Source: Callaeas wilsoni | Lineage: Eukaryota; Chordata; Aves; Passeriformes; Callaeidae | Assembly (NCBI GenBank): GCA_013398955.1 | Contig: VWPU01017832.1 | Coordinates: 62,001 to 126,000, forward strand | Length of the DNA stretch: 64,000 nt | Reading direction: 5' to 3' | Shown here: in pieces, positions 13,500 through 26,108 of the stretch | How positions within the stretch are numbered: the first letter of the stretch is position 1 | Layout: every line of letters begins with the position of its first letter | Translations under genes and position numbers: made by a program | The notes under the pieces: generated by a model | Seen by the model: the letters and a program-made list of their open reading frames with translations, nothing else | Told to the model about the DNA's origin: nothing | The model's database searches: none

Positions 13500-13770
13500 A
13501 ATGGCAATTTTCTGTAATTGTAAACAACGTCGGTGCCCATGTATTTCATTCCTGCCTTTACTGAGTAAATCTGAGAAATAATGAAACCTGTGGAGAACAT
13601 TTGAACTTTTATTGTACTGGGTAAAAGCTATATAACATTAACAAATCAAAAAGCATTACTTCCCGAATAGCAATATGCCAGACCATTTACATTAGCCGTG
13701 CTCAGATTCCTGCTGTGATTGGTGTGTAATTGTCCATCAGCAAGGAACAATCTCTCAAAATTAGTGCTTG
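13500..13770. promoter_or_regulatory. Candidate conserved non-coding element
   Basis: An AT-rich island within a GC-richer block, with CTGTAATTGTAAACAA (forkhead-like TGTAAACA) at about 13514, AACATTAACAAATCAAA at about 13634 and GTGTAATTGTCCATC at about 13722. The call rests on motif content alone. Confidence 0.22.
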
Positions 13771-13941
13771 TCACAGAGCTCCAGACTGCCTAGAGCTGCA
13801 CTTACCAGGGCTTATAGCCTGAAATGCACAGAAACCTGCTTTTAACCCCAAACGAAAGAACAGCCTTTCTGGTGCATTCTCTCCATAGCTGCCCCCTGCC
13901 TCCTTTTCATTCCTCATTCATGAGGGAAAGTAGTTTGGCCT

Positions 13942-13970
13942 TAAAAAAAGTAAAAATAAAATAAAAAAAA
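13942..13970. repeat. A-rich low-complexity tract
   Basis: A-runs of 4 to 8 bases are broken by single G or T bases. There is no sign of an attached retrocopy. Confidence 0.85.
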
Positions 13971-16900
13971 TCTTTCTTTCATAGATCTGGCATGTTGTGA
14001 AACAGCTTCATGTGACCCACAGATTGCTGCCCCCACACGATCCATGGGGACTCCAGGAACTTGTGTATCCCGGTGCAGCATTACATCACAGTACAACACT
14101 GCAGACACTGAAGAGAAGAGACAAGTCATGAGACAGCACTGAGGCTCAATGGCAGCTGAGGGGGACATTTCCTTCCCACCACCAAGCCAGTTCCTCAAGG
14201 CACCCAGTGTCACAAAGCTTGGTCTGGCCAGGACGTCCTCCATCAGAAGCAAACACTCCAGCACCAAGGAATTAGCTACTCCTACTCCTTTTCCCCCACT
14301 TCTAGCCAGAAATTTTGTCGTGGAGCTGAGATCACCTTGCTATTGCAAGTTTTGTTAAAATAAGCACTTGAGGAGTTTCAGTTTCAACAAGCTGACACAT
14401 TCTGCCAAAATGCATTTAGTTAGAATGCTCCCAAACAGCTCTGATAGCATTCAAAGTTTCTTTGAATTTTCTTTTTCATTCATAAAGACTGTCGGTATTT
14501 TTAACTTAGAAAGTGACAGAGAAAAGTTTATATGCCTCCAACACTGCTTCCTTTAGTGGCAGCTCCCCAACAGGAAAAACAATAGCCTTAATTTTAAAAG
14601 GGAAGGGGAAAGGCTGCAGAAACATCAATGAAGAAGATTAGGTGGACTGGTGAGAAAAAGAGCACAATTAGTTCCTATCAACACTCAAATTATTTCTGTG
14701 GGATCTTCCAGCTAAGCCAATGATGGAGCAACAGTGTCAGTCTGTGGAGAAAGTAGCTTTGTCCTGTTTCATACTCCAGCACACAGCCAGTGGCAGAGCC
14801 TCCTCTCCACAATTTTCCCACCTTTGAGGTTGCTTTGTTTCATGCCTTTTTTTTCCCTGGCTCTTACCGCCTTTTAAGCTTTCCCGGTCTCTAAGAGCAC
14901 ACAAATATTTGTGGAGCTCTTCAGAAGCTTACAAGCATCCCACAAGAACCCAGAATAAACTAATCTCTAGCAATTAGATGGAGGCATTTTTCTGCTTTCA
15001 GTTGGTTGCAGAAGGAAGCAGAGGAGTGGTTCTGCTTTCTCTCTGTTCTCATATCACAGAAACAGCAATTATCAGCGGAGGAATTGGCACAACAGATCAA
15101 AACAGGAGCCTGAGTAGCCTCTACTCAGATAGATTTCCTCCACCTGAAAGTCTAAGTTAAGGGCAAGGTCCTGGAGAAGTCATTTTCTTTAGCAGCTCAG
15201 TCTTAGTCTGTCAACAGCTCCCCTCCAAGGCACATAAGAGAATAAAGCGAGAAGCTGGGACTCTCTCGGAGCGTGCTCTCCTCCCAGCAGGGCACAGAAG
15301 GTGGCAGTCCTCTGTGCACTTAGGGCTGGGCACAGTGCAAGGAGCTGAGAGCACGTCCCCGGCACTACATGGCAATGGGGAGCAGCCTCTGACCCAGACA
15401 CTGAAGAGAACAGCAGCTGCTGCACAGGAGGTGGTTATTTTCTTTCCCAGCACGCAGCCCTTCCTCAGCCATTCCTTGCCTGCCATGATCGCAGCACTCA
15501 GGCTCCCCGTGATGAGCCCTGTCTCAGCTTTAACACCAAAAGGAGCACCACAGGCACTGACCCTGCTGGAGCAGAGGGATCAGCACCTGCCCTGAGTCTG
15601 GAGAAAGGCAGATCTGCCATGGCATCAGTCCCCTCTGCTTGTGCACAGTGTAACCAGAGGGAAAAACACCTGGAGCATCTGGGGACAGCACAAGTTATGC
15701 CTGAGTGTCTCTCACTCCTCCTGCAGCCCTGGTTTTCAGGGTGCTCCTGCAACTTTCTGTGAGCCATTCTCCAGGATGTGCCATCTCCACAGCAGCCACA
15801 GCAAGGGACTGAGCATCTCCTGTGTTGCAACCTTCTTACCATGCTGGGTAAAGCAGGATCCTGCCAGGGCTGCAGTGACCAGTTCACCCAAGGTGTGCAC
15901 AGCAGCCTCAGGATAAAGCTCCTGACCTTCCTGGACTCAGGGTGCTTTGTTTAGAAAGCACTATCCATCACCTCTGTCCAAATCGTGCTTCCAAGTGGAC
16001 ATGCAGGGCAGGACAAGAGAAAGGACAGCCCAGCTGCACCAAATCAGGAGAAGGAGAAGAAAACAGAACAGAGAACGACAGCTCTTACTTCAGTCTGATA
16101 GGGGTTAAATGATCCCCTTGAGCTGACTCAGACATTTGGAAGAGCTGAACAGTGATGTGCTGACACACCCTGGCACTGTTTGTTAGAGGATGGATGGAGA
16201 GGAGCTCCCCCATGGTGGTACAAGGCTGCTCCCCACCATTTGCCCCAGCTCCTGGACGTTTTCTGACTCAGGCAGGACACTGGGCAGGATGTCCACCCCT
16301 TACACTACAACACTCTCGTTCCCTGCTCTTTGGCCAGCACCCTTCTGCTCTCGAGTTCAGGCCAGGGCAAGTCTGCAGAGATGAGCTGACACCAGCACCA
16401 GCATCCTGCCCTGCCTGCAATTCCTTTGCTCTACATTTTGCACAGCCCAGACAACCCAATACAGCAACAGGAACCTGAGCTAGATAAATGGCCGAGCTAT
16501 TTCTCAGGATTAATCATCCTTAGATATGTTGCATGAGACTGCCACAGCCTCCACGGTTGGTGAGGTATTTGCTGTCTCAACTCATTGCGAGTCAGGAAAA
16601 TGAAGCAGCTGTGAGGTATCCCATTACTTAGACAGTTTGTACTGAACCTGAAGTACCTCATAGGGAGACAGCCAAGAATTCATCCTTCTGTTTTAATAGT
16701 CCTGCCCCTCATCATAGCGTAGGAGTCTGAAAAATTACAGCAAAAATTCTCTACAAAGATAGTGAAAGTGTCCATTACTGCCCTATGCAAATTCACTGTT
16801 TCCAATGCAGAAGCCTCAATACACATATAATTTTTTTTTTAAATATGACCTTTAGCTATAAAACAGATTTTGCCCAGGGTTATGTCAGCAGCATGTCCAA

Positions 16901-19900
16901 TTCCTTGCACATATTTTCCATTCAAGGGGTGCACAGGGTTGAGGCAGAGGAGGTTAACTCTGCTAAATTCATCATCACATCAGAGAAGCTGAAGGAGACA
17001 GGACTGAGAGAGACAAAGCTCCATGGATATTCAGTGCAGTGCCTGGATGTTCATCTCAGTTATGGGAGGGCAGAGCCAGCAAAGCTGCAGGATTGCAGTT
17101 CTTGGAAGAGGTCAGCTCCTTCCTTGCACTGGGACTCTCTGGGGATGCTGGAGCAGCAGGAATCTGGGACTGGAGATGCTGAGCTGAGTGCAATCATTCA
17201 AACTTTTCTAATTTACCTCAGTGCAGTTTGCCCCACTCCAACCTGCTGAGCTTGGAAGGCGAGAGCAGACCAGAGAGGATCCTGCACTTATGATTTCCAG
17301 ACCAAACAGGTTTGATGCAAACTTCAAGCGAACACATCACCATCACATCCACCACCAGTCTGCGTTTCATCCACCAGAAAGAAAAAAAAAGTAATAAAAT
17401 AACTTTCAGTTTGAGAGAGGCTTCCAGAAACCTCACAGAAAACAACTCCAGTAGGGATGGAGCACCAAGCCCACCCCTGGCCAGGGGCACCTGGCACAAG
17501 GAAACCCTTAAGAGCTGGTGCACAGCCAGCTCCCAGCCACAGGGCTGAGACAGCCCTACCTTGCAAGGGCCAGTGAAATTCAGCCCCTTACAGCAGCACT
17601 GCCTCTCACCATGTCTCCAGTCACGCTACAAAGGCACAAAGCCACCTTCCTACTTGCTTAAATACCTCTTCATCATATCTCTTTCCCTGCTGCTCCTCCC
17701 TGTTCTCCTACCCCCTGCCCTCTCCTCCCCCACCTCACACCATGTCGTTTTCTCTCTTCCCCTCGAACCTGCAGCTTCCACACAATATATTTTGGTGTAC
17801 ATTAAGGATAAGAGAACCAGAAAGAACGGGTGTTAGTCCTGCTCTAAAGGGACAAAATAAAACTGGCCTCCTACCCTTACAGTGAGAGCAGAGGGGTGCA
17901 CACAGCCACTGACAGCAGGGCTTCCGCAACAACTTACACTGCATGAAAGTGCAACAATTACATTATTGGCCAAAAATCTGTGTTTACTTTTAGCACAGAT
18001 GATAACTGCTGCCAGCCACATTTATCTCCCCACAAATCAGATGTTAATGATGATGCAGCAGCTCACCCCACCAAAACATTTGTTGGGGTGGTGTCTGCAT
18101 GGGAGGCAGCAGAAGGCCATAGAGGGGGAGGTGGGGGATCAAGCCCAGGGCCCCTCTGTACATGCTTGATTGGTCCTGCAGCCCTGGCTCCTGCTGGACC
18201 CTGGCATTCTATTGCTGCTCCTCCATGCTCCCACTGCTCTGCCCTTCCCCTCTCTTTCACTAAACTCTCCACATCTGGGCCTGAGCCACCCTCACAGCCA
18301 CCCACACAGCCCCTTGGGATCTGTCTCAGTAGACAGGATCCAAATACTTTTGCCATCTGCTTTAAAACTGGTGCCAGGCTGACCTTGTGTCAAGCACTCA
18401 AATCCAGGCTGGAAGACCACAACCCCTACAGGCTGATGCAGTTACCCCTGTACCCTGTACACTCCAGAGAGTCTTGGCAGCAGACAATGTGAGGCATCCT
18501 GTCTTTTAAATATGTGCTGTGCAGAGGTCCATCACCAACACAATTATCTTCTAAGTATTTATGTCATTTGCTGCAGTCCTCTTCAATAAATCAGACTGCA
18601 GCATCAACATCAAACCATAAGGAAAGATCGTTTTATACAGTAAAGCACTGCTTTAAAATTGCTTATGACTGCTGTATTAAAAAAATAATAAAAATAAAAC
18701 CTACTCATAGTTTCAAAACAGTGATGACTTTGCCTTTAAAAATGATTTAGATATTAAAGAAAAATAACTGCCCCAGAGTGGATAATTGCAAAAATGCAAC
18801 AAAATAAAATAAAAATTAAGAAGAAGATGGGAAAATATATCTTCAGCTCTGTAAATCAGAGCTTTCCAATCCTAAACACACAGCAGTGCTGAGGAGCAGC
18901 ATGTTGGCATAGCTGTACTGTTTTCCTTGCATTCTTAACACACTTTCGGTTAAATTAAGAAAAGTGGCATTCAGAGTAAATGCATGTTGTGCCCCTGCCT
19001 GAGCAGTCAGGCAGGAGAAATCCTGTCAGCAGCAACATGGTGCAGTCATTTCTCACCCGAGAGTAATGTGGTCCTGGGTGTCTTGAAGTCCCCTGTTGTC
19101 ATCACTGATCCCCAGGCAAGAATCAGGGAAATATGCACTCCAGAACTAGGGAAGAGCCTGCTCTGGCACAGCAGCTCTCCTGTGAGAGAGTTTAGGACTC
19201 ACTAACGTCCTTTCTCTAATGATTAAAAAGTGCTGCTGTTCACTTCAAGAATCCACTCTTCTGTTACTTCCCATACCGTAATATCTGGCTACATGTCATG
19301 CCACTTTCAATGAAGGATGGAGAGAGGACACTCCAGGAGAGGATCACAGCGTTTGTGTAACAGTAATAAAGACAAGTGGTGCAAAAAAGCAAACTCATTC
19401 CTACCTGCAGAGGCCTCCAAAGCAGTGAATCTGCCTCAAAATGACAGAGTAGATCCAGGAGGATGCTCCAGTACTCAAAGTCCCGTCACCCACGCAGCTC
19501 CTTTACAGGACCAGAGAGGTCTCCTGGCACAGAGGAGTAAGGACAACTCAACAAAGGGCCATGTGGGATGGAGGTGTGTCCTGTCCACAGAAATCCTGTA
19601 AGCCAGAGCCCTCACCAGCACCTGGTGCTCTCACAGATAAGGGCAATGATCCTCTTCTCATCCAACTCTAAAAGCAAAGCCTTTAGAGCTCATCTGGGCA
19701 CTTCAGACTTGCTTGTGCCAAGGGAAAATCTGTCCTGGTGCCTCAGTCACTGCCCGTGATCCTTTGTTCACTCTCCATAGCACATGCTCTCCTGAGCATC
19801 ATTTTAAATCTTCAAGACTGTGAGGTCCTCACAAGTCAGGCTGTTCTTAGCTGAACATTTGGCCAGTACCTCACACATGGGATAAGACTTTGCAGTCCCA

Positions 19901-21974
19901 GCACAAAAAAAAAGAGGCTCCAATGCTCCACACTGCACTAAGCATTCCGTGCACCTCATTCCCCCTTCTCCCCCAACAAAGATCCCTGCTTAATTTTCCC
20001 ATGTGGAATACAAACATTACACTCTCACATTGCACTATAAATAAGGAACCCAGTTTTGTACTGGAAACACTCTTCACCCATTTGTCAGGCAGTGGCATCT
20101 TGCACCAAACCTTTATTAAAACTCCCATAAAAGGTATGACGAGAAAAGCAGTGTGGGCTAAGCAGCGATGGGCGGAGGCTGGCAGTACCTGAGCAGGGCT
20201 GCAGGCTCTGTGCTTGCAGGCATCAGCCCAAGACGTGTGAGGCATTCCAGTGCTCCACCTGCCACCACCTGTCCCTGTAACACCCTGCTGCCAACACTGC
20301 CATCCAATCCAGCTGTTGCACAGGTACAGGCATAGATCTCTCTACCTAAGGGTGGCTTTACCAAGTAAAGCTTTCCATAAGCTCAGGGATAAATCAGGAG
20401 CAGTCATACTGCACCAGGTGCCCAACCAGCAACAGCAATAGCCTCCAGCAAGCAAAAGTCAGCCCCACTGGTTCCAGCTGAGCTGCTCAGGACTGGTGCA
20501 ATGGTGACCATCTATTGGTAAAGGCCAGGTAAAGGGCATCCATCACAGGCGGAACCCTTCCAGCACCACCACGAGTGGCTCCAGAAAGGAGCAGAAACAG
20601 CCAAGAGCACCCCAGCAGACCCCACAGAGCAAGACAGAGCTGACCCTGGCTCCACACAGCTCACACACACACAGTTGAATAAACAACAGGCACCGGGCTG
20701 TGTCACAGGCACAATCCTGCCTCCCCTCCAGCACACCTGGACAAGCAGCAAGCAAGCAGAGGAGCAGAGCCCCTTACAAAAACCCAAAGCTGCTGCACTA
20801 AGGGAGCATCAAGAGGGGAGTGGAGAGGAGGATGTTACAGCAGCATTCAGAGGAGGAGTTTGTGAAGTTCCCAGAAAGGAGACTTGGGGATCTGGGACAA
20901 AGAAAGATGTTAAGATTATGCATATGTTCCTCTTGTGTCTCCTAGGAGTCCTTAGCTTTGCATCCCAAATTATTCCAGTTCCTCATTAGTCTTTCCCTAT
21001 CCCCTGCTCCCCAAGCAAGCCAAAATCTCATCCAGTTGTCAAAAGCTACTACATATCATAGTGCAAACATGTTTGCTCCCTCATGCTCAGTCTCTGTGCC
21101 AGAAAGATTCACTGCACCTTTCCTTCTCATTCCTTATTTTAATTTCCCCAAATGACACTATTTGGAGAGGGGTATTGTTGCTCTGCACAGCCTGGCTCCA
21201 TGCATTCCCTCCACCTCTCAGCACCTGGAAACACACTCGGCCTTTAGAAAAGCTCCCCACCAAACCCGCCTAAAAACTTCTCCCACATGGTGCTCACCAT
21301 CCAAGGAAACAAGGCATGGCTTGGAGAGCAACATCCTAAACTCACCAAGAAATAATTCAAAACCTTCAGTGCAGCAATGTTTGGCCCTGGGCCAGCACAA
21401 ACCCATGGGTTGTGTTATTAGTGCTTCTGTGGAGCAAGACATGGCCCACCCCAGAGATCTTCCCATCACATGGGAGCAGGGCAGCTTCACACCCATTGCA
21501 GCAAGGGAGACCCTTCCCCAACTCTCCCAGTCAGCAGAGCTCGCTTGGCCCTAGAGGAAGCACCAGCTACAAGGGAAGGAGCGGCAGAGTTGCTAAAGGC
21601 AGTCACAAGACAGACAGCCCAGACCCCTCTGGCAGACACGCCAGCCTGGAAGCAAGTCCTTGTAGAGGACAGGCAGCTTCTGCCACCCCCAAACTCTGCA
21701 AGCAAAGCAGGAAAGCCCAGGAAGGTGGGGCCAAAGGGGCTTTGGCAACTGATCTGCACAGTAAATTAGGTTTAAAGGAGGGGGATGGCATAAAAGGGCC
21801 ATAAATGCACCACAGTGATTGATGCACAGCCCTGAGCTGCAGTTACAATCCCGGGATCCAGGCGGCTCCATCAATCACCACTGCACCCGCTAAACTCTGC
21901 TGCAGTTCTGGGAGCAGTTTCCCTGGAAAATGGCTCATGTTTCTAGGATTGCCAGGTCTTTTACTTTTTGGTTT

Positions 21975-22008
21975 CTTCTCTCTCTCTCTCCCCCTTTTTT
22001 TTTCTTTA
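21975..22008. repeat. (TC)n tract followed by C and T runs
   Basis: A short TC dinucleotide run passes into CCCCC and a nine-T run, making a homopyrimidine stretch of about 35 bases. Confidence 0.9.
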
Positions 22009-22179
22009 AATAAGGAATAAACTCGTCAAAGTCCTGATGTTTTCTTATGGCCCCCAGCCCTTCCCACCTTCTATGATGCCCTTCTTCCCAAGGGGCTTTC
22101 AGTCTGTCCCACTCTAAAAATAATTCTAGAGAAATTACAGAGGAGTTGTACTCCATCTGTCTCTAAAAATGAGGTTTGT

Positions 22180-22415
22180 ACTCATATTATTTGTCAGTGA
22201 CACTCCATCGCCACAATTATCACAGCTATTTTATCTCTCTCTGCCTGTAATGCTGATGAGAGAGCAGCAAACAGTGCTGGTTTTGAAGCTGAATAAGTCA
22301 CTTAAATACATTTATACCCCCAGATCACAACATAAAGCATAAATCTAACCATCTATCATGCACTGACTTGATACAAATACTCACCACGGTATCAGGCAAA
22401 GCAATCACAAGAAAA
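22180..22415. promoter_or_regulatory. Candidate conserved non-coding element
   Basis: A repeat-free stretch with CACAATTATCACAGC (GATA-like on the reverse strand), TAATGCTGATGAG and CATAAAGCATAAATC. It contrasts in composition with the GC-rich DNA on both sides. The call is weak. Confidence 0.2.
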
Positions 22416-22504
22416 GCACAGGATGATTTGAGCTGCAGCTGCCTGCAAGTATTTAACAACAGTATTAGATGAAAAAAATTCAAAAAAGGGATGAAGCATC
22501 TCAC

Positions 22505-23482
22505 CTAGACGTGGCTTTTGCTGTGCTGATTCCAGAGGAAAAGCAAGGACTTGAAAAACTTCTTGGTAGATTTGCAGCTATGCTTGTAATATTCTAATCC
22601 AGCAAGGGATTGCCCAAGGCTCGGCATTGAAACTGGGTTCTTTTCATGACAAATCAAAGAGAAAAAATGCCTGGAGCCAGGATGCTTGGTATGGGGGACC
22701 TGGCTCGGGTTCTGCCTGCAAAGCATCTCCCAGCTGCCCTCCCCAGCTTTACTCCACTGCCCTGTCTGTGCATCAGGGCTGGGGGGGCCTGTCCTCATCA
22801 CTGCTGGGACAGAAGATGGGAGATAATTGGGATGATGATTGGATCCTGCATACCTGAAACACTTCTCTGAGGGACTCTGCCATAGGGAAGAAGTCACCTT
22901 GTGCCTCCAGCTGCCTGTCCAAATGTGATGCAGTGTCTGAGTAGGGTTGTTCTGATACGGTTGGTGTTGGCCCCTCTCCTCCTTCATCCGGAATGTGCTA
23001 GAGAAAGGTGAAATACTGTTACAGACCTCACCATGTCTGATCCTAGGCAAGAGCTTTCCTCCCAGCAGGCAATTAACACAACACCTTTGTTCCAAATTCC
23101 CTTCTCCCTCAGCTTGAGTCCAACACAAGACCAAGGAAGATGTGAGCCATGGCGTGAAAGCCTTGAGTGGTAACACATTTTTGCCTTTCTCTTCCTTGCA
23201 GGTACTCAGAGATGAGAGGGATGAAGGCACCACACAGTCAAGTTGGAGACAACACTTCAGCCTCTCATCCACCCTGAGGATCTCTGCTCCCAACGCTCGC
23301 CTGTTGCCCGAGCAACATTCTGCCTGCAGCACATCACTATACGGACTGTTCTTTAAATGTAGGCATTTCCTTGTGGAAATATTGTTCAGCAATCTCAGTC
23401 TTCCTGGTTTTCCTAGACTCAAATAAAAGCTACCAAAGGGTTGATTTTTCCTCCTAGGATTGCTGACTGCTGGCTGTCCCAT
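22505..23482 (-). other. Unexplained 325-codon open frame
   Basis: The longest uninterrupted ATG-to-stop frame in the window. The hypothetical product is rich in Ser, Cys, His and Trp, has no signal peptide, membrane segment, repeat or domain that I recognise, and shows no coiled coil. Its start context has G at +4 but not a purine at -3. It lies about 9 kb past the end of CFAP58 on the same strand, with no CpG island or clear TATA box in front of it. It could be a chance frame, part of a long non-coding RNA or a lineage-specific gene. I do not claim that it is translated. Confidence 0.25.
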
Positions 23483-24784
23483 CAGGCATCTGCCAAAGGC
23501 AGTTTCCCAAGGCTGCCCTGCACTATCCCAGCTCTAGGGGAAGCCTTTCCCCACGCTGCACATCATGGTAGGTTTAAGTAAACTCCACTGGCTTCTCAGC
23601 AAACCTGGCCTGTCCAGGTGAGCTGGGGAAGAGGGCAGAAGAGGGGCACTCTGCAAAGTGGCCCAGCAGCCCTGCCCAGTTCGCCTGGGGGAATTTGTCC
23701 ATGCATGCACGAGGCTGGGGACAGAGGTGACAGGAGGGAATCGGGCAGGTTACAGTGTCACTGCAGCAGGAGAAAGCTGTTTTGTCTGATATGGGGGCAG
23801 GATGGTATCACAGACCCCAGTGCTCCTCTGTGCTGTGCTCAGGTGAATTTTAGCTGAATATAGGACACAAAAAGTCTCAAGTTCCTATCCTCAACTCCAG
23901 AAAAAAAAAAAATATCAGCGACCTGTCTTGCCCATGGTACCCACAGAGCACCAAAGATGGCCACTGCATCATGCTTTGCTTCTTTAAAATTCATCCCCAA
24001 CCCAGGCAGGGCAGATGCCTGGATAAAGGCAAAGGCCGGTCCTGGGGTACAGCAGTGAACACCATCACTCTTCCCCCAGGCAGACCCCAGGCTGTTTGGA
24101 TGCATCAGCTCAGGGACTAGAGGCAGCCAGGGGCAAAGCAGGGGCAGCCCAGGAACACAGGATGGTGCTGGGGAAACCAGAACTGGCAGCACATGGAATA
24201 AAAGAAAGTGAAGAAAGCAAGGTCCCAGCTGCAAAACTTGATCAAAGCCCAGCAGAAATCTGCAGGCTGCCAGTGAAGGGAACAGGCAAGGGAGAGGCAG
24301 TGGGGGGAAGAGGGCTCTGGAGTTGGCTGCCAGCTTGCACTAAAGAAGATAGGAAAGAAAAAAAATCAGTTATCCCTCAGCCTGAAGTAAATTACAAGAC
24401 ACATCCCTCAAGAGCACAAGGTGAAGCTCTTGATCAGACAAGCGATGCTGGCGTGTAATTCCCCTTGATATCAGCTGATTTGAATTTTAGTGCTTATGAA
24501 GGGTGCATGACTGACAGCTCTGGCAACTGCAGGCATCTGTTCCCGTGCAGGAGCAGAGCACACAGCCCTGGGCACGAGCATTCCCATGCCAGCTCTGCTG
24601 CTGGCTGGAGCTGCAGGGAAAGGCGGCACATCTGAGGAAGGAGGACAGAGCTCATCCCTTGCTCCATCCAGCCCTTGCATACCCCACCAGAGCTGGGCAC
24701 AGGAGGCCTGTTGGTGCCTTGTGAAGACGGACATTTGCCTCATATTACGCAAAATTTCAAGTTATCCACGGAAAGGATAAGATC
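23483..24784. other. Intergenic DNA, nothing recognised
   Basis: A gene-free stretch between the 325-codon frame and the 62-bp tandem array. Short overlapping frames only. Confidence 0.75.
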
Positions 24785-25031
24785 TCCCAGCATTATGGAA
24801 TCCCATCCTTCTGACACCTATCCACACCATGAGAGCTGGGTGGGATTCCCAGCATTATGGAATCCCATCCTTCTGACACCTATCCACACCATGAGAGCTG
24901 GGTGGGATTCCCAGCATTATGGAATCCCATCCTTCTGACACCTATCCACACCATGAGAGCTGGGTGGGATTCCCAGCATTATGGAATCCCATCCTTCTGA
25001 CACCTATCCACACCATGAGAGCTGGGTGGGA
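24785..25031. repeat. 62-bp tandem repeat, four copies, no differences seen
   Basis: The unit begins TCCCAGCATTATGG and repeats at 24785, 24847, 24909 and 24971 with an exact 62-base period. I see no mismatch between the four copies until the last base. Every unit boundary inside the array forms an inverted repeat with 9-base arms (TGGGATTCC and GGAATCCCA) around a 9-base loop, for example at 24841-24867. The period is not a multiple of three, and the open frame through it is not coding. Identity of all copies suggests recent expansion and likely length variation between individuals. A CR1 copy begins 265 bases to the right. Confidence 0.97.
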
Positions 25032-25295
25032 GTGCAGAAGTAGAGGGGAGAGTGCATTCCAACACCAGACCGGTACCAAAGTAGTCTTTTGGACACTCAT
25101 TCTCCCTTCACACCTCCCCACAGCAGGATCAACCACGGGGTCTACCAACTGCAAAATCCGCCAGAAACACCACCACCACCAGACCTCCCCCAGTCTTGTA
25201 AGACAGAAACACCTCATTGCTGAGGATGACCCTCAATGTGTCCATCCAGAGTATGAGGCTGCTTATCCTGAGTTACTGACCGTGGGACGGCTATT

Positions 25296-26108
25296 CATAG
25301 AATCACAGCATTCGCTGAGTTGGAAGGGACCCATCAGGATCATCGACTCCAGCTCCTGGCCCTGCACAGGGCACATCAAGAGTCACACCGTGTGCCTTGA
25401 GAGCATTGTCCAAACACTTCTCAAACTCTGTCAGCCTTGGTGCTTTGACCACTTCCCTGGGGACCCTGTTCCAGTGCCCAACCACCCTCCGGGTGAAGAA
25501 CCTTTCTCTAAACATTCCCCAGCTCAGGTTCATGCCATTTCCTCGTGTCCTGTCACTGGTCATGAGAGAGAAGAGATCAGTGTCTGCCCCTGCTCCTCCC
25601 CACACGAGGATGTTGTAGCTGCAGTGAGCTCTCCCCTCAGTCTCTTCTCCTCCAGGCTGAACAGTCCAGGTGACCTCAGCTGCTCCTCACGTGGCTTCCC
25701 CTCAAGGCCCTTCGCCATCCTTGTGGCCCTCCTTCAGACGTTCTCCAAGAGTTTCATGTCTTTCTTATATTGTGGCACCCTAAACTGCCCCCAGCACTTG
25801 AGGTGAGGCTGCCCCAGTGCAGAGCAGAGCAGGACAATCCCCTCCCTTGCCCAGCTGGCCATCCTGGGCCTGATGCCCTCAGGACACACCTGGCCCTCCT
25901 GGCTGCCAGGGCACTGCTGACCCATGTTCACCTTGCCATCGACCAGGACCCTCAGATCCCTTTCCACAGCGCTGCTCCCCAAATTTTCATTCCCCAATCT
26001 ATACACATAACCCCATCCCAGGTGCAGAATCTGGCACTTGCCCTTGTTAGAAATCATACGGTTGGTGATTATCCATCTCTCTAATTTGTCAGGGTCTCTC
26101 TGGCCTAG
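25296..26108 (-). mobile_element. CR1 LINE, 5'-truncated, with remnants of the reverse-transcriptase ORF
   Basis: On the plus strand the copy starts at the reversed 3' tail (CATAGAATCACAG at 25296) and runs into the reverse-transcriptase region. Minus-strand frames show the typical CR1 C-terminal signatures in order: DKLERW and [11 protein letters not shown] near 26050-26100, [11 protein letters not shown] near 25750, then SDRTRGNG and HWNRVPREVV near 25450-25560. Frame changes and indels between these blocks show it is dead. At about 0.8 kb against a ~4.5 kb full-length element, it is 5'-truncated in the way usual for CR1. The open frame on the opposite strand through it is not a gene. Confidence 0.95.

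Larger units (their letters stand above)
13771..22179. other. Intergenic DNA, GC-richer, no gene recognised
   Basis: The stretch is richer in G+C than the right half of the window, which is why it carries many short open frames (for example 15498-15887 minus, 17980-18492 plus and 21412-21804 plus). None shows a known domain, a good codon pattern or a consistent exon chain. Low-complexity tracts lie at 13942 and 21975. Confidence 0.7.

Noticed and set aside
17980..18492. 170-codon plus-strand open frame, and similar 150-codon frames at 1230-1688, 4458-4913 and 11461-11916
   Set aside because: No domains, competing open frames on the other strand, and placement in GC-richer DNA where stops are rarer. 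They are treated as chance.
23178..23202. Good splice-acceptor-like pyrimidine tract ending CTTGCAG on the plus strand
   Set aside because: No partner exon or long frame follows on that strand. Such acceptor matches are common by chance.
24919..25806. 295-codon plus-strand open frame
   Set aside because: It runs through the 62-bp tandem array and then antisense through a CR1 copy, so both halves are explained by repeats and it has no gene-like content.
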